From contig NZ_JASKUT010000001.1 of NCBI RefSeq assembly GCF_030167925.1, positions 4,982,501 to 5,046,500 of the forward strand: 64,000 bases of DNA, given 5' to 3'. Both the position numbers and the translations under genes were made by a program. The notes under the pieces were generated by a model. That model worked only from the letters and a program-made list of their open reading frames with translations. It did not search any database and had not been told where the DNA came from. The stretch comes from Paenibacillus silviterrae. GTDB lineage: Bacteria; Bacillota; Bacilli; Paenibacillales; NBRC-103111. This document shows, one piece after another, positions 59,689 to 64,000 of the stretch; within the stretch, counting starts at the first letter, position 1, and each line of letters opens with the position of its first letter.

Positions 59689-60687
59689 ATGGACCCGGAA
59701 CCCGAACGAGAAAATGTACTGCAATTGATCAAGAAAGGTAACAAATCTTCCGCGGTGGCCATGGTAGGAAATGCCGTTATCGCTGTTGCGAAAGGCATCG
59801 GAGCTGCTTTTAGCGGAAGCGGCGCCATGTTTGCGTCGGCCATGCATTCGCTGGCGGATAGCATCAACCAAGGCTTTGTATTCGTAGGAAGCGTGCTTGC
59901 CGAGAAAAAGCCGACCCGCAAATTCCCGACGGGCTTCGGTCGTGTGATTAACATCTTCTGTATGATTGCCGTCATTGTTGTTACCATTATGGCATACGAG
60001 ACGATTCGCGAAGGCTGGCATTTACTGCAGCATCCGGCAGGCGGAGGCGGAGCTTTTTGGCTGAACGTATTCATCCTGCTGCTGAATCTTCTGATTGACG
60101 GTGCCATTCTGCTGAAGGCGATGAAGGAAATTGTTAAGGAAGCCCGGGTAGAGACTCAGGGATGGGGTTATATGGCAGCTTCCTTCAAGCATGTGGGACG
60201 AGCTGCGCCTCCGACCCGACTGGTTTTCTACGAGGATCTCGTAGCCGTAACGGGAGCATTACTGGCGATGGCTGCGGTATTGATTACATCACTAACCGCT
60301 GTGTACGCTGTTGACGGTGTCGTTACGATGCTGATCGGCTTTCTGATGGTGGGTGTCGCCTTCCGGGTGGGATACGACAATATGGTCGGCCTCATTGGGG
60401 TAGCTGCTCCCCGTGATATTGCCGACAAGGTGACAAGGATCATCCTGTCGGATAAAGACGTAACCGACATTAACAGCATTCGAATCACGCAAGAAGGACG
60501 TTACTATCACGTGGATGCGATGATCGAATTACGCAAAGGCTTGTCTTTAGCCGATGCCGACGATATCAAATTCCGCGTTCAAGATAGATTAATGGCGGAT
60601 CCGGATATTACCGATGTGGTCTTAGGCATTATTGAAGATAACGGTGTAAGAGACTGGATTCCCGAGAAGCTGAATGAATTTGCGTAG
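59689..60687 (+). CDS. Cation diffusion facilitator family transporter
   Basis: A 332-residue metal:proton antiporter with about six helices. The first metal site motif is MFASAMHSLADSINQG, and LVFYEDLVAVTGA holds later acidic residues. The C-terminal cytoplasmic domain (from about 235) is of the CDF type. An unusual insert, GWGYMAASFKHVGRAAPPT, sits in the cytoplasmic loop. It is distinct from the CzcD-like protein at 20.4 kb, which is His-rich. AGGAGG precedes the ATG. Confidence 0.87.
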   Translation: MDPEPERENVLQLIKKGNKSSAVAMVGNAVIAVAKGIGAAFSGSGAMFASAMHSLADSINQGFVFVGSVLAEKKPTRKFPTGFGRVINIFCMIAVIVVTIMAYETIREGWHLLQHPAGGGGAFWLNVFILLLNLLIDGAILLKAMKEIVKEARVETQGWGYMAASFKHVGRAAPPTRLVFYEDLVAVTGALLAMAAVLITSLTAVYAVDGVVTMLIGFLMVGVAFRVGYDNMVGLIGVAAPRDIADKVTRIILSDKDVTDINSIRITQEGRYYHVDAMIELRKGLSLADADDIKFRVQDRLMADPDITDVVLGIIEDNGVRDWIPEKLNEFA

Positions 60688-60698
60688 AAACCAAGTCG

Positions 60699-60735
60699 GG
60701 AGCCGCTTCCATTAAGGGAGGCGGTTCCTTTTCGT
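60699..60735 (+). terminator. Terminator after the CDF gene
   Basis: GGAGCCGCTTCC pairs with GGAGGCGGTTCC, followed by TTTTCGTTTT. Confidence 0.75.
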
Positions 60736-60815
60736 TTTCCATATTGTGGCTGTCGAAGAGCTGTGGTAGTGTAATACATAACTATACAGCGCACTGCTGG
60801 CAAGGTGGTCATTCG

Positions 60816-61670
60816 GTGAACCTTTTACACGGTTATCGTCCTATACAGCCCCCCGGGTTGCAGAAGGAGCTGCAGCAGCCGGGCTACAGCTACCGCGAAT
60901 ATGCGCCAAGCGGGAAGCTGGCTCCCTTTGTCGCCTGTTACTGGAGTTTGGATGTTCATTCAGGCCATGGACATATGCTGCACCGAATCATTCCCGATGG
61001 TTGCGTGGATATTATCGTTAACCGCCGTTCATTTTCCTCGTCCAAGGCAGCCTTTATCACGGGACTGATGACCCGGTACGAGGTGATGAGTCTTTCCCGC
61101 GCGGAGTCCTTGTTCGGGGTCCGGCTTTATACGGAAACGGCCGATCGCATTTTGAAATGCCCGGTATCGGCGTTCTTGAGCCATCATGTATATTTGGAAG
61201 AGATCTGGGGAGCCGCTGGACTACGTATGGCGGAAGCATTGGTCACGGCGAAGGCTGTTTCCGATATGATTACGATAATGGAATCCCAACTGAAGCAGTT
61301 GTTGTCCCTTGCCGACCTTTCAACCGGTTCGTTGATTCAAGCGGGCATGAAATCGATGTATTTTTGTAAAGGGAACATGACTGGCTCGCTACTGGCGGAG
61401 AAGCTGGGTTATAGCGAACGGCATGTTAGAAGAGTTTTTGCGCAGGAGCTGGGTGTGAGCCCGAAGGAGATGCTCGGGATTGTCCGTTTTCAATGTATGC
61501 TGCAGGAGCTACATAGCGGCAACTATTCCAGCTTGACGGAGGCTGCTGTGAATTACGGCTACTATGATCAATCCCATTTTATTAAAAGCTTCAAAAGGTA
61601 TTATGGCTTGCTGCCGAAGCAGCTTGCGAGTATGGAGCGGGTGCAACGGAGGAATGGGAATGGCACGTAA
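60816..61670 (+). CDS. AraC-family regulator with DUF6597-like N-terminus
   Basis: The 284-residue protein has an N-terminal sensing region (YREYAPSGKLAPFVACYWSL, HRIIPDGCVDIIVNR) typical of the DUF6597/AraC group. A C-terminal AraC HTH follows (GSLLAEKLGYSERHVRRVFA, LTEAAVNYGYYDQSHFIKSF). GTG 60816 has AAGGTGG upstream; the longer ORF lacks an SD. It overlaps the next gene by 11 bases. Its effector is unknown. Confidence 0.87.
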   Translation: MNLLHGYRPIQPPGLQKELQQPGYSYREYAPSGKLAPFVACYWSLDVHSGHGHMLHRIIPDGCVDIIVNRRSFSSSKAAFITGLMTRYEVMSLSRAESLFGVRLYTETADRILKCPVSAFLSHHVYLEEIWGAAGLRMAEALVTAKAVSDMITIMESQLKQLLSLADLSTGSLIQAGMKSMYFCKGNMTGSLLAEKLGYSERHVRRVFAQELGVSPKEMLGIVRFQCMLQELHSGNYSSLTEAAVNYGYYDQSHFIKSFKRYYGLLPKQLASMERVQRRNGNGT

Positions 61671-62100
61671 GCGCATGTTCCATCCGGCAGCCTGCCAATA
61701 CTTTATATGCTTCGCTGTCATCTTACTTTTGCTCCTGGGAGCAACAGCAGGGTGCTCTTCCCAAAAGGAAGAGCAAGCTCGAATCAAAACCGTTGTGGAC
61801 TTGTTTTTTTCCGCGCTGCAGCAAGAGAACCATAAGGAGGAAGCTACCGGCTTAACAGAGCGGGGAAGCACCGCTGAGGCTCTTCTTGCTAAGGAATCCC
61901 TCTATATCGGCAAGTTGATTCAACAGTCAACGGAGTTTCTGCAAATTCGTCATAACTATGCTGAAGTAGAAGTGAACATTCAATTTAACGATGGCTTTCG
62001 CTCGCTGGATCATGGCAACCGCGTCTCCAAAGAGGTCGTCATTCTAACACTGGTGAAGAAAAAGAACGAGTGGAAAATATCGAGAATCGAAAAGGGGTAA
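61660..62100 (+). CDS. Predicted lipoprotein, NTF2-like
   Basis: The 146-residue protein has a lipoprotein signal, hydrophobic core FICFAVILLLLLGATAGC, with the lipidated Cys in TAGCSS. The mature part (ARIKTVVDLFFSALQQENHK to NEWKISRIEKG) resembles DUF4878/NTF2-like secreted domains. GGAGG is seven bases before ATG 61660. It overlaps the AraC gene, so both are co-translated. Function unknown. Confidence 0.77.
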   Translation: MARKRMFHPAACQYFICFAVILLLLLGATAGCSSQKEEQARIKTVVDLFFSALQQENHKEEATGLTERGSTAEALLAKESLYIGKLIQQSTEFLQIRHNYAEVEVNIQFNDGFRSLDHGNRVSKEVVILTLVKKKNEWKISRIEKG

Positions 62101-62130
62101 GAAATCGGTGGAGAAAGGGCTGCTGAGGTC

Positions 62131-62412
62131 ATGCAAAGGATAAAGCTCATGTATAGACAGTTTTTGAAAGAGCCTTGGTGGTTTCAAACGGTTATCGCGG
62201 CCTCTTTGCTCTCTTCCGTTATTTTCAGCAGTTCCTTCTTTCACTATGACCCTCATTATCAGGGCTATGCTAAATTAGCTGCCGCTGTCTTTTTTTGCTC
62301 CTACGGGTGGAAGCTGCGAAGAAATCTGAAAATTTCCGGTATCTTTTTCGGCGCTGCGTTACTTTGCATTTATCTTGCTTGGAATAGCTTCAATTCAGCA
62401 CTTCCTATCTAA
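62131..62412 (+). CDS. Small membrane protein (93 residues)
   Basis: MQRIKLMYRQFLKEPWWFQ leads to two or three membrane segments and ends LAWNSFNSALPI. ATG 62131 is used; ATG 62149 has AAAGG eight bases upstream and may be the true start. It is 30 bases after the lipoprotein gene and probably in the same transcript. Unknown function. Confidence 0.65.
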   Translation: MQRIKLMYRQFLKEPWWFQTVIAASLLSSVIFSSSFFHYDPHYQGYAKLAAAVFFCSYGWKLRRNLKISGIFFGAALLCIYLAWNSFNSALPI

Positions 62413-62444
62413 GGCTACAAAAATGAACCGATGGAGGTTACCGA

Positions 62445-62948
62445 ATGATCGTCGAGTTTTTCACAGCCGTTCGCAACGGTGAAACGGAAGTCATGAAAGC
62501 TCATCTGGACCAGAATCCTGCTCTTGCCAACACTGTCAATCCGGATGGGTTAGCACCGCTGGGGTTTGCCGCCCATTTCGGTCAAACCGATGCCGCCAGA
62601 CTGCTGCTGCAATATGGAGCCGATGTGAATGCTTTGTCCCAGTCGAAGTTAAGCTATATCCCGTCCAACACCGCGTTACACGCAGCCATTGCGGGAGAAA
62701 GAAACATGGTGCTGCTGAAGCTGCTTCTGGCACACAACGCTTCGACCACGGTATTTGATAGCAACGGGCATACCTGTTTGCATTCTGCTGCATTTCATGA
62801 CGATAACGTCGAGATGATCCGTCTGCTGCTTGATCATGGAGCGGATGTTCATGCTAGGCAAGAAGACGGTGTCACAGCATTAGCTCTGGCAGAGGAGAGA
62901 GGCAATCTGAATGCTGCGGCAGTATTGAGACAAGCATTGGGGGTATAG
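62445..62948 (+). CDS. Ankyrin repeat protein
   Basis: The 167-residue protein consists of about four ankyrin repeats, with blocks GLAPLGFAAHFGQTDAARLL, NTALHAAIAGERNMVLLKLL, HTCLHSAAFHDDNVEMIRLL and DGVTALALAEERGNLNAAAV. Such proteins bind other proteins. No signal peptide, so cytoplasmic. GGAGG precedes the ATG. Partner unknown. Confidence 0.9.
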   Translation: MIVEFFTAVRNGETEVMKAHLDQNPALANTVNPDGLAPLGFAAHFGQTDAARLLLQYGADVNALSQSKLSYIPSNTALHAAIAGERNMVLLKLLLAHNASTTVFDSNGHTCLHSAAFHDDNVEMIRLLLDHGADVHARQEDGVTALALAEERGNLNAAAVLRQALGV

Positions 62949-63141
62949 CAAACAAACGAGTCAAAATTAGTTCAACGCCCAAAGCGAATGAGCTTGCTTC
63001 CCCACACGATCATAAACAGGGATACGTTGATCCCGATAGAGAGTAAGTCCCAAAAAAGCGAGCCTGAAAGAAACATGACGGTAACCGCCCCTTTTTACTT
63101 GATGTATACTGAATTCATTATTATAAACAGGGAGTGTTTCA

Positions 63142-63870
63142 ATGAAGGCGCCTTTGCCCAAAGCAATCCTGCTTGACATGGACGATACCATCATAGCTTA
63201 CGATCAAGGTGTCGATACCGACATGTGCTGGAGAGCTTCCATCGATAAGCATCTGTCAATTAAAGAAGCATTCCATACGGACGAGCTGGTCTTGAAGATA
63301 AAACAAACGGCAAGTCAGTTCTGGAGCGATCCCGAAAGACACAGAATAGGAAGGCTTGACCTTTATAAAGCAAGACAAAGCATTATTGCTCAAGCTCTAC
63401 AGCAATATAACATCGAAGATAGCTCCTTAGCGGGCCATATTGCGATTGCATATGGTGAAGAGAGGGATCGGGCCGTTACCCTATTTCCTGATTCCATTGA
63501 AGTCATTACCCACTTTCGAAGAAAAGGAATCAAGCTGGCGTTACTTACCAATGGAAACGCGGTGCCGCAGTGGAACAAAATCCGTCGTTTCGAGCTCGCT
63601 CCGCTGTTTGACTGTATTTTGGTTGAAGGCGAGTTCGGCATCGGGAAGCCGGAGGAACGCATATATTTACATGCGCTGGAGCGGTTAGGCGTTACGGCCG
63701 ACGAAGCCTGGATGATCGGGGATAACTTTGAATGGGAGATTGCAGCACCTCAGCGTTTGGGTATCAAAGGGATATGGGTTGATCACAAAGGCGCCGGAAT
63801 CCCTGCCCACGCCTCCGCTCAGCCGTATATGATCATCAAGTCCTTAGGTGACTTGCTTTCGGTGATGTAG
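63142..63870 (+). CDS. HAD-family hydrolase
   Basis: The 242-residue phosphatase has HAD motif 1 LLDMDDTIIAYD, motif 2 ALLTNGNA, Lys in GIGKPEERIY and motif 4 MIGDNFEWEI, with a helical C1 cap. It resembles YjjG/phosphoglycolate-type HADs; substrate not known. GGGAGTG is upstream of the ATG. Confidence 0.88.
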   Translation: MKAPLPKAILLDMDDTIIAYDQGVDTDMCWRASIDKHLSIKEAFHTDELVLKIKQTASQFWSDPERHRIGRLDLYKARQSIIAQALQQYNIEDSSLAGHIAIAYGEERDRAVTLFPDSIEVITHFRRKGIKLALLTNGNAVPQWNKIRRFELAPLFDCILVEGEFGIGKPEERIYLHALERLGVTADEAWMIGDNFEWEIAAPQRLGIKGIWVDHKGAGIPAHASAQPYMIIKSLGDLLSVM

Positions 63871-63887
63871 TCGGGAGGGGGGGAAGT

Positions 63888-64000
63888 ATGCTTCCATGGT
63901 ACGAGACTCATGAGATTCAGGATGAATTCATTCAATTTGTTGTGCTGGTGACGGCATATCAAGGGAAATGGGTCATCATCAAGAATAAAAAACGAGGCGG
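63888..64000 (+). CDS. 5' part of a probable Nudix hydrolase gene
   Basis: MLPWYETHEIQDEFIQFVVL runs to the window edge as AYQGKWVIIKNKKRGG. A hydrophobic strand followed by KNKKRGGW is the usual lead into the Nudix box. Only 37 codons are present, so the assignment rests on that pattern. GGGAGGGGGG precedes the ATG. Confidence 0.55.
   Translation, partial: MLPWYETHEIQDEFIQFVVLVTAYQGKWVIIKNKKRG

Noticed and set aside
62967..63194. A 75-codon minus-strand ORF before the HAD gene
   Set aside because: It overlaps the start of a well-supported HAD gene and has no clear ribosome binding site or motif.

Overview
The window is about 55% GC chromosomal DNA from a spore-forming member of the Bacillota, most probably Paenibacillus or a close relative. 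Supporting evidence: adjacent dnaB-dnaI helicase-loader genes, a dihaem sdhCAB operon, YuiB, YqzM, YkuS and YpsA family proteins, a CotF-like spore coat protein, strong Shine-Dalgarno (SD) sequences, and a YesM/YesN two-component pair beside a carbohydrate ABC importer. There are no rRNA or tRNA genes, CRISPR arrays or prophages.

Layout. 0-9.9 kb: hemQ, yuiB, a degenerate SRAP protein, dnaB-dnaI, a broken Uma2 gene, yqzM, trxA, uvrC and a CPBP membrane protease. 10-13.6 kb: a c-di-AMP riboswitch ahead of ktrB, ktrA and a CPA1 antiporter, a potassium and pH homeostasis unit. 13.6-18 kb: a LysR regulator divergent from sdhCAB. 18-20.4 kb: a LacI regulator with a GH88 unsaturated-uronide hydrolase. 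20.4-25.2 kb: a CDF transporter, a CheY protein, a pair of small membrane proteins, CotF-like, YkuS and other small proteins. 25.2-29.8 kb: lysR-hisJ, a zinc-ribbon protein, and a 14-helix drug exporter with a PadR regulator and a palindromic operator. 30.2-39.5 kb: a carbohydrate utilisation locus with sensor kinase, AraC-type response regulator, two permeases, a binding lipoprotein and two glycoside hydrolases. An identical 19-bp box lies at the same distance from a -10-like hexamer in front of both transport segments.

39.6-43.4 kb: a 113-bp tandem repeat array, a transposase remnant and small enzymes. 43.5-46.7 kb: an overlapping PAP2 phosphatase, response regulator and histidine kinase operon. 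47.5-49.7 kb: a c-di-GMP-I riboswitch controlling a chemoreceptor. 49.9-54.5 kb: a cysteine dioxygenase-like gene, many small hypothetical genes, a YpsA protein and a lactonase. 54.6-59.2 kb: a LysR regulator divergent from a second-type adenylosuccinate synthetase, an AraC regulator, and a short pyruvate kinase. Both enzymes differ from canonical forms at ligand-binding positions. 59.2-64 kb: a CDF transporter, an AraC regulator, a lipoprotein, an ankyrin protein, a HAD phosphatase and the start of a Nudix gene.

Most worth a second look: the paired 19-bp boxes in the sugar locus, the two related repeat arrays (95-290 and 39733-40030), the divergent purA and pyk paralogues, the SRAP protein that keeps only its cysteine, and the two cyclic-dinucleotide riboswitches. 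All functional names come from reading translated sequence and motifs; no database search was run.
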